27,234 nucleotides of DNA from JAHFRG01 sp036522275 (GTDB lineage Bacteria > Pseudomonadota > Gammaproteobacteria > Burkholderiales > JAHFRG01). Each line of letters starts with the position of its first letter. Within the stretch, counting starts at the first letter, position 1. The DNA lies in assembly GCA_036522275.1 (NCBI GenBank), contig DATDGC010000067.1, forward strand, positions 1 through 27,234, written 5' to 3'. The position numbers were made by a program, and so were the translations under genes. The notes beneath the pieces are model-generated. The model did no database searches. It was not told where the DNA came from and saw only the letters and a list, made by a program, of their open reading frames with translations. Positions 17,003 to 25,603 of this stretch are shown here, in pieces.

Positions 17003-17343
17003 AGCGTATCGCGATTGGTGCGCATTACGGCCTGCGCGATTGGCTGGTGCAAAGGGTGAGTGCGCTGGTAATGGTGGTGTATACCTTGCTGGTGATAGCT
17101 ATTCTATTTGCCCACTCCCCACTGCAATACGCGGAATGGAAGACGCTGTTTAGCCATCAATGGATGCGCCTGGCGAGCCTGTTGTTCCTGTTAAGTCTGT
17201 TCATCCATGCCTGGATAGGTATGCATGACATCCTGATGGATTATGTTCATGCGACCGGTATAAGACTTGGCTTGCAGGTTGCAGTAATTGTTGCGCTCGT
17301 GGTTTACACCGGGTGGTCAATTCAGATTCTATGGGGCACGTAA
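16996..17343 (+). CDS. sdhD: Succinate dehydrogenase membrane anchor SdhD
   Basis: The second complex II anchor. The 115 residues form three membrane spans, with LFIHAWIGMHDILMDYV carrying the His that is the second heme ligand in the E. coli enzyme and the DY that lines the quinone site. The frame is open far upstream inside sdhC, but the GTG at 16996 is chosen. It has GGGG about ten bases before it and overlaps sdhC by seven bases, and the resulting N-terminus VKRIAIGAHYGLRDWLVQRV matches the family. The sdhA ATG follows the stop directly. Confidence 0.9.
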   Translation: MVKRIAIGAHYGLRDWLVQRVSALVMVVYTLLVIAILFAHSPLQYAEWKTLFSHQWMRLASLLFLLSLFIHAWIGMHDILMDYVHATGIRLGLQVAVIVALVVYTGWSIQILWGT

Positions 17344-19107
17344 ATGGTGCTGGCCAAAAGAACATTTGATGCGGTGATTGTCGGTGGCGGCGGTTCAGGG
17401 CTGCGTGCAGCGCTGCAGCTTTCCGAAGCCGGTCTTAAATGCGCGGTGCTGTCCAAAGTCTTTCCAACCCGTTCGCACACAGTGGCGGCGCAAGGGGGTA
17501 TCGGCGCATCGCTAGGCAACATGGGCGAGGACAACTGGTTGTGGCACATGTATGACACAGTCAAAGGCTCGGATTATCTGGGGGACCAGGACGCCATTGA
17601 ATTTATGTGCCGCATGGCGCCGCAGATGGTCTATGAGCTCGAGCATTTCGGCATGCCGTTTGACCGCAATGAAGACGGTACCATTTACCAGCGTCCATTC
17701 GGGGGGCATTCGCAGAATTTCGGCGAGCGGCCGGTGCAAAGAAGTTGCTGCGCAGCGGATCGCACCGGCCACGCCATGCTGCACACGCTCTATCAGTGCA
17801 ATGTGAGAGCGCATACCCAGTTTTTCGTGGAATGGATGGCCCTTGATTTAATACGGGACCAGGACGGGCATGTGCTTGGCGTCACTGCCTTGGAAATGGA
17901 AACCGGGGAAGTGATGATCCTGCAGGCGCGCGCCACGCTGTTTGCCACCGGGGGGGCGGGGCGCGTTTATGCGGCGAGTACCAATGCTTTTATCAATACC
18001 GGCGATGGCTTGGGCATGGCGGCGCGCGCCGGCATTCCGCTGGAAGATATGGAGTTCTGGCAATTCCATCCCACCGGCGTGGCTGGCGCCGGCGTTTTGA
18101 TTACCGAAGGCGTGCGCGGCGAGGGCGGCTATTTGCTTAACAAAAACGGCGAACGCTTCATGGAACGCTATGCCCCCACTATGAAAGATCTGGCTTCACG
18201 CGATGTAGTCGCGCGCGCCGTGGCGACCGAAATCAAGGAAGGCCGCGGCGCAGGCAAGGATGGTGATTACATCCTGTTGAAACTCGATCATCTCGGTCCA
18301 GAAGTGATTGAAAAACGCCTGCCAGGGATACGCGAGATCGCCAAAAAGTTCGCCAATGTTGACCCTGTGAAAGACCCGATCCCGGTGGTGCCGACCTGCC
18401 ATTACCAGATGGGCGGCATTCCCACCAATTATCACGGCCAAGTGGTGGTGCCGGAAGGGGAGAATCCCGAAGTGCCAGTGCCGGGGTTTTATGCCGCGGG
18501 CGAATGCGCCTGCTGCTCGATCCACGGAGCGAACCGACTCGGCACCAATTCGCTCACCGATTTACTGGTGTTCGGCAAGGCGGCGGGAGATCACATGGTG
18601 CAATTCCTCAAAGAAAATACCGACCGCAAGGACCTGCCCAAGAACGCGGGAGAACTTACACTTGCGCGTCTGGCTCGATTGGAAAACCAGAAAAACGGCG
18701 AAAACGTTTACATAGTCGCCACAGATATGCGCAAGACCATGCAGGCGCATTGTGGCGTGTTTCGCTTTCCTGATCTGCTGGTAGATGGCGTGAAGAAAAT
18801 CAGGGAAATCGCGGAACGGGCGAAACGCACCGAAATTAAGGACAAGAGCAAGGTGTTCAATACCGCTCGTATCGAAGCGCTGGAGTTGGACAATCTCATC
18901 GAGGTGGCCGTAGCCACGCTGGTTTCGGCGGAAGCGCGCAAGGAATCGCGAGGCGCGCATGACCGCGCCGATTATCATAAGCGCGACGACGTCAACTGGA
19001 TGAAGCACACCTTGTACTTTAGTGCAGGCCATCGTCTTAGTTATAAGCCGGTTCATGTCAAACCGCTGTCAGTCGAAACCTTCGAACCCAAGGCACGTGT
19101 CTACTAG
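17344..19107 (+). CDS. sdhA: Succinate dehydrogenase flavoprotein subunit SdhA
   Basis: The catalytic subunit of complex II, oxidising succinate to fumarate. The 587 residues match E. coli SdhA (588). The FAD-binding VIVGGGGSGLRAALQL lies at 11-26. H45 in RSHTVAAQGG is the residue that carries covalent FAD. Substrate and catalytic elements include HPTGVAGAGVLITEGVRGEGG, the RYAPTMKDLASRDVVARA block and GECACCSIHGANRLGTNSL. The C-terminus MKHTLYF...YKPVHVKPL is canonical. It starts directly after the sdhD stop and is followed by sdhB after eight bases. Confidence 0.98.
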   Translation: MVLAKRTFDAVIVGGGGSGLRAALQLSEAGLKCAVLSKVFPTRSHTVAAQGGIGASLGNMGEDNWLWHMYDTVKGSDYLGDQDAIEFMCRMAPQMVYELEHFGMPFDRNEDGTIYQRPFGGHSQNFGERPVQRSCCAADRTGHAMLHTLYQCNVRAHTQFFVEWMALDLIRDQDGHVLGVTALEMETGEVMILQARATLFATGGAGRVYAASTNAFINTGDGLGMAARAGIPLEDMEFWQFHPTGVAGAGVLITEGVRGEGGYLLNKNGERFMERYAPTMKDLASRDVVARAVATEIKEGRGAGKDGDYILLKLDHLGPEVIEKRLPGIREIAKKFANVDPVKDPIPVVPTCHYQMGGIPTNYHGQVVVPEGENPEVPVPGFYAAGECACCSIHGANRLGTNSLTDLLVFGKAAGDHMVQFLKENTDRKDLPKNAGELTLARLARLENQKNGENVYIVATDMRKTMQAHCGVFRFPDLLVDGVKKIREIAERAKRTEIKDKSKVFNTARIEALELDNLIEVAVATLVSAEARKESRGAHDRADYHKRDDVNWMKHTLYFSAGHRLSYKPVHVKPLSVETFEPKARVY

Positions 19108-19115
19108 GAGCCAGC

Positions 19116-19811
19116 ATGCGTTTCTCAATCTACCGCTACGACCCGGACAAGGATGCCAAACCCTACATGCAGGACTACGACATGCAACTTGAGCCGACCG
19201 ATCGCATGCTGCTCGATGCGCTGGTGTGTATCAAGGCACAGGATGATTCACTTAGCTTGCGCCGCTCCTGCCGCGAAGGGGTGTGCGGCTCGGATGCCAT
19301 GAACATCAACGGCAAGAACGGGCTTGCCTGCATTACTAAACTTGCTGATTTAAAAGAGCCTGTGGAATTGCGGCCGCTGCCGGGACTGCCAGTGATCCGT
19401 GACCTGATTGTGGACATGACGCAGTTCTTCAAGCAATATCATTCAGTCAGGCCGTACCTTATCAATACTGAGCCGGCGCCCGAAAAAGAACGCTTGCAAT
19501 CTCCCGTGGAGCGGGAGGAATTGAACGGGCTTTATGAATGCATTTTGTGCGCCTGCTGCTCCACTTCTTGTCCCTCGTTCTGGTGGAACCCGGACAAGTT
19601 TGTCGGACCGGCAGGGCTGTTGCAGGCCTACCGTTTCATTGCCGACAGCCGCGACCAGGCGACCAGTGAGAGGCTGGATGACCTCGAAGACCCCTACCGG
19701 TTGTTCCGCTGTCATACCATCATGAATTGCGTGGACGCGTGCCCGAAAGGACTGAACCCGACCCGGGCGATAGTTAAAATTAAAGAACTGATGGTCAAAC
19801 GAACGGTATGA
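19116..19811 (+). CDS. sdhB: Succinate dehydrogenase iron-sulfur subunit SdhB
   Basis: Carries electrons from FAD to quinone. The 231 residues hold all three cluster motifs. The [2Fe-2S] site is SCREGVCGSDAMNINGKNGL followed by AC, with C52, C57, C72 and Asp60 in place of the fourth Cys, as in E. coli. The [4Fe-4S] site is CILCACCSTSCP; CHTIMNCVDACPKG, with a Cys of the preceding motif, completes the [4Fe-4S] and [3Fe-4S] sites. The ATG at 19116 has AGGAG just upstream. The stop overlaps the sdhE start by four bases (ATGA). Confidence 0.97.
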   Translation: MRFSIYRYDPDKDAKPYMQDYDMQLEPTDRMLLDALVCIKAQDDSLSLRRSCREGVCGSDAMNINGKNGLACITKLADLKEPVELRPLPGLPVIRDLIVDMTQFFKQYHSVRPYLINTEPAPEKERLQSPVEREELNGLYECILCACCSTSCPSFWWNPDKFVGPAGLLQAYRFIADSRDQATSERLDDLEDPYRLFRCHTIMNCVDACPKGLNPTRAIVKIKELMVKRTV

Positions 19812-20041
19812 AGGAGATGGACAGACTGCGCTGGGATTGCCGGCGCGGCATGCTGGAACTGGACCTGGTTTTGACGGGTTTTCTGGACAAACATTTCCCG
19901 AAGCTCACAGAATCGCAGGTCAAGGTGTTCAAGGAATTGCTTGATTATCCCGATACCGATTTATGGGACATGATCATTGCCAGAACCGAGCCCGCGGACA
20001 ACACCATGAAAACCGTGTTGCAACTTATTCGCGCCAGCTGA
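19808..20041 (+). CDS. sdhE: FAD assembly factor SdhE
   Basis: A small cytoplasmic protein that promotes covalent flavinylation of SdhA. At 77 residues it is of the usual size. The signature RRGMLELD at 12-19 contains the conserved RGxxE, and the C-terminal half has the LLDYPDTDLWDMII pattern of this family (YgfY/SDH5). Overlap with the sdhB stop suggests translational coupling. A second ATG at 19817 has AAGGAG directly against it with no spacer, so 19808 is preferred. Confidence 0.92.
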   Translation: MKEMDRLRWDCRRGMLELDLVLTGFLDKHFPKLTESQVKVFKELLDYPDTDLWDMIIARTEPADNTMKTVLQLIRAS

Positions 20042-20104
20042 TAGCGTTTGATTCGCGTAATGTGACGACAACAGATTCGACTTATAAGATCCGCGGAGAT
20101 GCCC

Positions 20105-21409
20105 ATGGAAAAACAGCGTAAAGTGATACTTTCTTTCAGCGATAGAGACAGGGAGCCTATAGAATTTCCAATTCTTTCGGGCAGTGTCGGTCCTGATGTC
20201 ATCGACATCCGCTCGCTTCACGGCAAGACCGGCATGTTTACTTATGATCCGGGCTATCTGTCCACCGCCAGCTGCACTTCGCAAATCACTTATATTGATG
20301 GCGAAGCAGGAATGCTGCTGTATCGCGGTTATCCGATTGAGCAGCTCGCGAAGCAATGCGATTTCCTGGAAGTGTGTTATTTGCTGCTCAACGGCGAGCT
20401 GCCGAACGCCGCGCAGAAAACCAAGTTTGACGACACGATCAAGAGACATAGTATGGTGCACGACCAGCTGGCAAGCTTCTTTAAGGGTTTCCGCCGCGAC
20501 GCGCACCCGATGGCAGTTATGGTCGGCGTGGTGGGCGCACTATCGGCGTTTTATCACGAGGCGATGGACATCAGCGATGCAACGCACCGCGAGGTTTCGG
20601 CGTACCGGTTGATCGCAAAAGTGCCGACGATAGTAGCCATGTGCTACAAGTACAACATCGGCCAGCCTTTCATGTATCCTCGCAATGCGCTCAACTACGT
20701 GGAGAATTTCTTCCACATGATGTTTGCCACGCCTGCCGGCGATTACAAACTGAACCCTGTTTTGGTGCGAGCGCTGGACCGCATACTGATTCTGCATGCT
20801 GATCATGAGCAAAATGCTTCCACCTCCACGGTGCGCTTGGCCGGTTCCAGTGGCGCCAATCCATTTGCCTGTCTTTCCGCGGGGATTGCCTGCCTATGGG
20901 GTCCGGCACACGGTGGTGCCAATGAGGCGTGCCTCAATATGCTGGGACAGATCGGCGATGTATCGCGTATCGGCGAATACATCAAGCGCGCCAAGGACAA
21001 GGACGATCCGTTCAGGTTGATGGGTTTCGGTCACCGCGTGTACAAAAACTACGACCCGCGCGCCAAGCTCATGCGCGAAACCTGTCACGAGGTTCTGAAC
21101 GAGCTTGGGTTGCAAAACGACCGGCTGTTCAAACTTGCGCTCGCGCTGGAAAAAGTCGCTCTGGAGGACGAATACTTCACCAGCAGGAAACTTTATCCGA
21201 ACGTGGATTTCTATTCAGGTATCGTGCAACGGGCTTTGGGCATACCCATCAGCATGTTTACGGCGATTTTTGCGCTGGCGCGCACCGTGGGCTGGATTGC
21301 GCAGTGGAATGAAATGATCAGCGATCCGGAGTACAGGATCGGACGGCCGCGGCAACTTTATAACGGAGCAGTGAAGCGGGACGTCGTGCCAATTGCCCAA
21401 CGTAAGTAA
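20105..21409 (+). CDS. gltA: Citrate synthase (type II)
   Basis: Condenses acetyl-CoA and oxaloacetate to citrate. The 434 residues fit the hexameric NADH-sensitive type found in Gram-negative bacteria. It has HADHEQNASTS at 231-241, catalytic H269 in GPAHGGANEA, H310 in GFGHRVYKNYDPRA and D368 in PNVDFYSG. The frame opens at 20099 with another ATG, but GGAG at 20095-20098 abuts that one and stands six bases before the ATG at 20105, so 20105 is chosen. It is the longer of two citrate-synthase-fold genes here; the other is prpC. A TATAAG at 20083-20088 could be an internal promoter, but I see no good -35. Confidence 0.96.
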   Translation: MEKQRKVILSFSDRDREPIEFPILSGSVGPDVIDIRSLHGKTGMFTYDPGYLSTASCTSQITYIDGEAGMLLYRGYPIEQLAKQCDFLEVCYLLLNGELPNAAQKTKFDDTIKRHSMVHDQLASFFKGFRRDAHPMAVMVGVVGALSAFYHEAMDISDATHREVSAYRLIAKVPTIVAMCYKYNIGQPFMYPRNALNYVENFFHMMFATPAGDYKLNPVLVRALDRILILHADHEQNASTSTVRLAGSSGANPFACLSAGIACLWGPAHGGANEACLNMLGQIGDVSRIGEYIKRAKDKDDPFRLMGFGHRVYKNYDPRAKLMRETCHEVLNELGLQNDRLFKLALALEKVALEDEYFTSRKLYPNVDFYSGIVQRALGIPISMFTAIFALARTVGWIAQWNEMISDPEYRIGRPRQLYNGAVKRDVVPIAQRK

Positions 21410-21438
21410 GGAACCTCGGTTCCATAAGGAGATTCATC

Positions 21439-24261
21439 ATGATGCAGAAGATGCTGAGTAATTCCTACCTATACGGCGCCAATGCGCCGTTCATCGAGGA
21501 ATTGTACGAAGCTTATTTGCGTAATCCGGATTCGGTGAGCGATACCTGGCGCGAGTATTTTGAACAGGTCAAGGGCGCTGCCCAAGAGGTATCGCACACC
21601 TTAATTCGGCAAACTTTCGTCGAGTTGGTCAAACGTCACGGCAATGGTCGGGCCGCAGCGGCGCTCGCACCTGCTATCGCGGGAGCAGAAAATAAACAAG
21701 TTTCAGTGCTTCAACTCATTAACGCGCATCGCTTCCTCGGTGCGCGCCATGCCGATCTTGATCCATTGAAACGCCAGGAGAAACCTTATGTACCGGAACT
21801 CGATCCGGCGCATTACGGCTTGACCGAAGCCGACATGGGCACGGTGTTCAATACCGGTTCACTGGTTGGCCCCGATCAGATGACGCTGCGCGAGATATTA
21901 AAAGCTGTGAAGGAAACCTACTGCGGGAGCATCGGCGTGGAGTACATGTATATCACCGACACCTCTCAGAAGCGCTGGATACAAAACCGTCTTGAAGGGA
22001 CACGCGCCAAGCCGAGTTTTACCGCCGAATACAAGCGCCATATCCTGGAACGGCTGACTGCGGCAGAAATTCTGGAGAAATACCTGCACACACGTTATGT
22101 CGGACAAAAGCGCTTTTCACTGGAAGGCGGTGACAGCCTGATTCCGTTGCTCGATCACCTGGTCCAGCATTCCGGCAAACAAGGCGTGCAGGAAATGGTG
22201 ATAGGCATGGCGCACCGCGGGCGGCTTAATGTGTTGGTCAATACCTTGGGCAAGTTGCCCAAGGATCTGTTTTCAGAGTTTGAGGGCAAGCATACCAGTG
22301 AGTTGCCCTCGGGTGACGTCAAGTACCATCAGGGGTTTTCCTCCGATGTTATGACGCCAGGCGGACCGATGCACGTGACGGTCGCCTTCAACCCCTCGCA
22401 TCTGGAAATAGTCAATCCGGTGGTCGAGGGCTCGGTGCGGGCGCGTCAGCACCGCCGTCATGACAAAGAGGGAATGCAGGTGCTGCCGGTGCTTTTGCAC
22501 GGTGACGCTTCCTATGCAGGACAGGGTGTAGTGATGGAAACCTTAAATCTGTCGCAGACGCGCGGCTACGGTACCGGCGGAACGGTGCATATCGTCGTCA
22601 ATAACCAGATCGGTTTTACTACTTCTGACCCGCGCGATACCCGCTCCACTTTGTATTGCACCGATGTGTCAAAAATGGTGGAAGCGCCGATTTTCCACGT
22701 CAACGGCGACGACCCCGAAGCGCTGTTAATGGTGACGGAAATCGCGCTGGATTTCCGCATGCAGTTCAAGAAAGACGTGGTAATTGATATGGTGTGCTTC
22801 CGCCGCTTGGGGCACAACGAGCAGGACGAGCCGCTGGTGACGCAACCGCTCATGTACAAGAAAATCGCACAGCATCACGGCACTCGCAAGCTCTATGCGG
22901 ACCAACTGGCAGCCGAAGGCGTGATTAAGAGCTGGGATGCGGAAGAAATGGTGAATTGCTATCGAAGCGCGATGGACGCCGGATACCATACCAATAAAAC
23001 CGTGCTTACCAATTTCAAGCCGCCGTTTACGGTGAACTGGGCGCCGTTCAAGGGGACTAAATGGACCGACCCGGTGAACACTTCGGTGCCGCTGGAAAGA
23101 CTGCGGCGGCTATCAGAGAAGCTCACTACCGTTCCGCAAAATTTCAAGCTGCATCCCAGAGTGGAGAAAATCATCGCTGACCGCCGCCTGATGGCGCAGG
23201 GGAAGCTTCCTCTCGACTGGGGAATGGCGGAAACGCTTGCCTATGCGACTTTGCTTGAGGAAGGTTTTCCGGTGCGGATTTCCGGACAGGATTCGGGGCG
23301 TGGCACGTTTTTCCACCGCCATGCGGTATTGCACGACCAGAACCGCGAGCGTTGGGACGACGGGACTTACATTCCGCTGCAGCACGTATCGGAAAAGCAA
23401 GCGGATTTCCTGGTCATAGATTCGGTACTTTCGGAAGAAGCCGTGCTGGGCTTCGAATACGGCTACGCTACCGCGGAACCCAATGAGCTGGTGATCTGGG
23501 AAGCGCAGTTTGGCGATTTTGCCAACGGCGCGCAAGTGGTGATAGACCAGTTTATCGCTTCCGGCGAAGTGAAGTGGGGACGCATTTGCGGCTTGGTGAT
23601 GATGCTGCCTCACGGTTATGAAGGGCAGGGACCGGAACACTCTTCGGCGCGGCTTGAGCGTTACCTGCAATTGTGCGCCGACTACAACATTCAGGTTTGT
23701 GCACCCTCAACGCCGCAACAGATGTTCCACCTGCTGCGGCGGCAGATGCTCAGGCCCTACCGCAAACCGCTCATCATCATGAGCCCGAAAAGCCTGCTGC
23801 GCCACAAGGAATCGGTATCCACATTGGAGGAGCTGGCAAACGGCAGGTTCGAGCCGGTGAGTGGTGAAATTGATTCCACCATTGATCCGAAGAAAGTCAA
23901 ACGCGTGGTGTACTGCAGCGGCAAGGTGTTCTACGACGTGCTGGCTGCGCGCCGCGAACGCGGCATCAAGGATATTGCCATCGTGCGCATTACCCAGCTT
24001 TATCCTTTCCCGCACGACGATTTCCAGAAACAGATCGAACTTTATGACAAGGCCAGGGAAATCGTCTGGTGCCAGGAAGAGCCGGGAAACCAGGGGGCTT
24101 GGCATCGCATCCAGCATTACTTGCTGCGGCACATGCGCCCCGATCAGAAACTGAGCTATGCGCTGCGGCCTTCAGCGGCCTCGCCTGCCGTCGGTTATCT
24201 TGCCAAGCATGCCCAGCAGCAGAAAGAACTGGTGGATGCCGCATTAACCCATGGCGTGTAA
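21439..24261 (+). CDS. sucA: 2-oxoglutarate dehydrogenase E1 component
   Basis: The thiamine-diphosphate subunit that decarboxylates 2-oxoglutarate and reductively succinylates the E2 lipoyl group. The 940 residues match the family. The N-terminal E2-binding tail is seen in YLYGANAPFIEELYEAYLRN, then MAHRGRLNVLVNTLGK, FNPSHLEIVNPVVEGSVRAR, the ThDP/Mg site HGDASYAGQGVV...VNNQIGFTT, and in the C-terminal half SGQDSGRGTFFHRHAVLHDQ and LPHGYEGQGPEHSSARLERY. The ATG at 21439 has AAGGAG seven bases upstream; a second ATG follows at 21442. It is 29 bp after gltA and 45 bp before sucB. Confidence 0.98.
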   Translation: MMQKMLSNSYLYGANAPFIEELYEAYLRNPDSVSDTWREYFEQVKGAAQEVSHTLIRQTFVELVKRHGNGRAAAALAPAIAGAENKQVSVLQLINAHRFLGARHADLDPLKRQEKPYVPELDPAHYGLTEADMGTVFNTGSLVGPDQMTLREILKAVKETYCGSIGVEYMYITDTSQKRWIQNRLEGTRAKPSFTAEYKRHILERLTAAEILEKYLHTRYVGQKRFSLEGGDSLIPLLDHLVQHSGKQGVQEMVIGMAHRGRLNVLVNTLGKLPKDLFSEFEGKHTSELPSGDVKYHQGFSSDVMTPGGPMHVTVAFNPSHLEIVNPVVEGSVRARQHRRHDKEGMQVLPVLLHGDASYAGQGVVMETLNLSQTRGYGTGGTVHIVVNNQIGFTTSDPRDTRSTLYCTDVSKMVEAPIFHVNGDDPEALLMVTEIALDFRMQFKKDVVIDMVCFRRLGHNEQDEPLVTQPLMYKKIAQHHGTRKLYADQLAAEGVIKSWDAEEMVNCYRSAMDAGYHTNKTVLTNFKPPFTVNWAPFKGTKWTDPVNTSVPLERLRRLSEKLTTVPQNFKLHPRVEKIIADRRLMAQGKLPLDWGMAETLAYATLLEEGFPVRISGQDSGRGTFFHRHAVLHDQNRERWDDGTYIPLQHVSEKQADFLVIDSVLSEEAVLGFEYGYATAEPNELVIWEAQFGDFANGAQVVIDQFIASGEVKWGRICGLVMMLPHGYEGQGPEHSSARLERYLQLCADYNIQVCAPSTPQQMFHLLRRQMLRPYRKPLIIMSPKSLLRHKESVSTLEELANGRFEPVSGEIDSTIDPKKVKRVVYCSGKVFYDVLAARRERGIKDIAIVRITQLYPFPHDDFQKQIELYDKAREIVWCQEEPGNQGAWHRIQHYLLRHMRPDQKLSYALRPSAASPAVGYLAKHAQQQKELVDAALTHGV

Positions 24262-24306
24262 ACGTGAGCTGCAATTGAAAAAAGAAGATTGGAAAGTGAA
24301 AGAATC

Positions 24307-25497
24307 ATGCTCATCGAAGTAAAAGTCCCGGTATTGTCTGAATCCGTGGCGGAAGCCACGCTCTTGTCATGGCACAAGAAACAGGGCGAGTATGTGCAGC
24401 GCGATGAAAACCTGATTGACATTGAAACCGACAAGGTGGTGCTGGAGTTGCCTGCGCCTGGCGCCGGCGTGCTGGCGAAAATCATCAAATATGACGGCGC
24501 GACCGTGGCAAGCAATGAAGTGATCGCCACCATTGACACTAACGCCAAGCCTCCCGCAGCAACGAGTCCGGCGACTGAGGGTAAGCCGCAAGACGCGAAG
24601 AGCAGCGAACCAGTGCTGATGCCCGCAGCCAAAAAGCTGGTGGCCGAAAGCAGGCTCGACGCAGCAGAAATCAGCGGCAGCGGGCGTGGCGGGCGCATTA
24701 CCAAGGCCGATGTGCTTTCGCATCAGGAAACCGTGCAACAGCCTGCGGCAAGGACTCCCGAGCCTTCCCCGATCAATGTCTCCACTGTCTTGGGAGATCG
24801 CCCGGAGCAGCGTGTGCCGATGACGCGGCTGCGCGTGCGCATCGCCGAACGCCTGGTGCAATCACAACATACGGCGGCAATACTGACCACTTTCAACGAA
24901 GTCAACATGCAGCCGGTAATCGAGCTGCGTAACCGCTACAAGGAAAGTTTTGAGAAAGAACACGGCATAAAACTCGGTTTCATGTCGTTTTTCGTCAAGG
25001 CGGCGGTTGCGGCACTCAAGAAATTCCCCATCGTCAACGCTTCGATTGATGGCAATGATATCGTCTATCACGGCTACTTTGACATCGGCATCGCCGTGGG
25101 CTCGCCGCGCGGGCTGGTGGTGCCCATCATCCGCAACGCCGATCAACTGTCGCTCGCTGAAATCGAAAAACACATCGCTGATTTCGGTAAGCGCGCGCAG
25201 GATGGCAAGCTCACTATCGAGGAACTGACCGGCGGCACATTCTCTATTTCCAACGGTGGAGTCTTCGGCTCGATGCTTTCCACTCCGATTATCAATCCAC
25301 CGCAAAGTGCGATACTCGGCATACATGCGACCAAGGAGCGGGCGGTGGTGGAAAACGGCCAGATTGTGATACGTCCCATGAATTATTTGGCGCTCTCCTA
25401 CGATCACCGCATCATCGACGGGCGCGAAGCGGTGCTGTCCCTGGTGACGATCAAGGAAGCGCTGGAAGACCCGGCGCGGCTGCTGCTGGAAATCTGA
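24307..25497 (+). CDS. sucB: Dihydrolipoyllysine-residue succinyltransferase, E2 of 2-oxoglutarate dehydrogenase
   Basis: The core of the complex, transferring succinyl groups to CoA. The 396 residues have one lipoyl domain at about 1-75 with K43 in IETDKVVLEL, an Ala/Pro/Lys-rich linker, a peripheral-subunit-binding domain at about 103-140 (MPAAKKLVAESRLDAAEISG, then GRGGRITKADVL), a second linker, and the catalytic domain from about 165, with H367 and D371 in SYDHRIIDGREA. A TTG at 24289 would extend the frame, but the ATG at 24307 gives MLIEVKVPVLSESV, the normal E2 N-terminus. Glycine-rich FSISNGGVFGSMLSTPI is typical of SucB rather than AceF. Confidence 0.97.
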   Translation: MLIEVKVPVLSESVAEATLLSWHKKQGEYVQRDENLIDIETDKVVLELPAPGAGVLAKIIKYDGATVASNEVIATIDTNAKPPAATSPATEGKPQDAKSSEPVLMPAAKKLVAESRLDAAEISGSGRGGRITKADVLSHQETVQQPAARTPEPSPINVSTVLGDRPEQRVPMTRLRVRIAERLVQSQHTAAILTTFNEVNMQPVIELRNRYKESFEKEHGIKLGFMSFFVKAAVAALKKFPIVNASIDGNDIVYHGYFDIGIAVGSPRGLVVPIIRNADQLSLAEIEKHIADFGKRAQDGKLTIEELTGGTFSISNGGVFGSMLSTPIINPPQSAILGIHATKERAVVENGQIVIRPMNYLALSYDHRIIDGREAVLSLVTIKEALEDPARLLLEI

Positions 25498-25504
25498 AAA
25501 TCTT

Positions 25505-25590
25505 GAACCGCTGAGGACGCAAAGGACGCGGAGGAGGACAAGAACCAATTATTGATTTGGTTTTCCTCTGCGGCCTCCGCGGTGCAATTA
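25505..25590. repeat. Inverted-repeat element of the GGACGC type, copy 2 (sucB-lpd spacer)
   Basis: The left arm GAACCGCTGAGGACGCAAAG (25505-25524) continues with GACGCGGAGGAGGA. The right arm TTTTCCTCTGCGGCCTCCGC (25561-25580) followed by GGTGCAATTA is its approximate reverse complement. It occupies nearly all of the 106-bp spacer between sucB and lpd, ending just before the lpd ribosome binding site. It shares the arm sequence with copy 1 at 4573-4655. Confidence 0.65.
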
Positions 25591-25603
25591 TTAAAGGTAA
25601 ATC

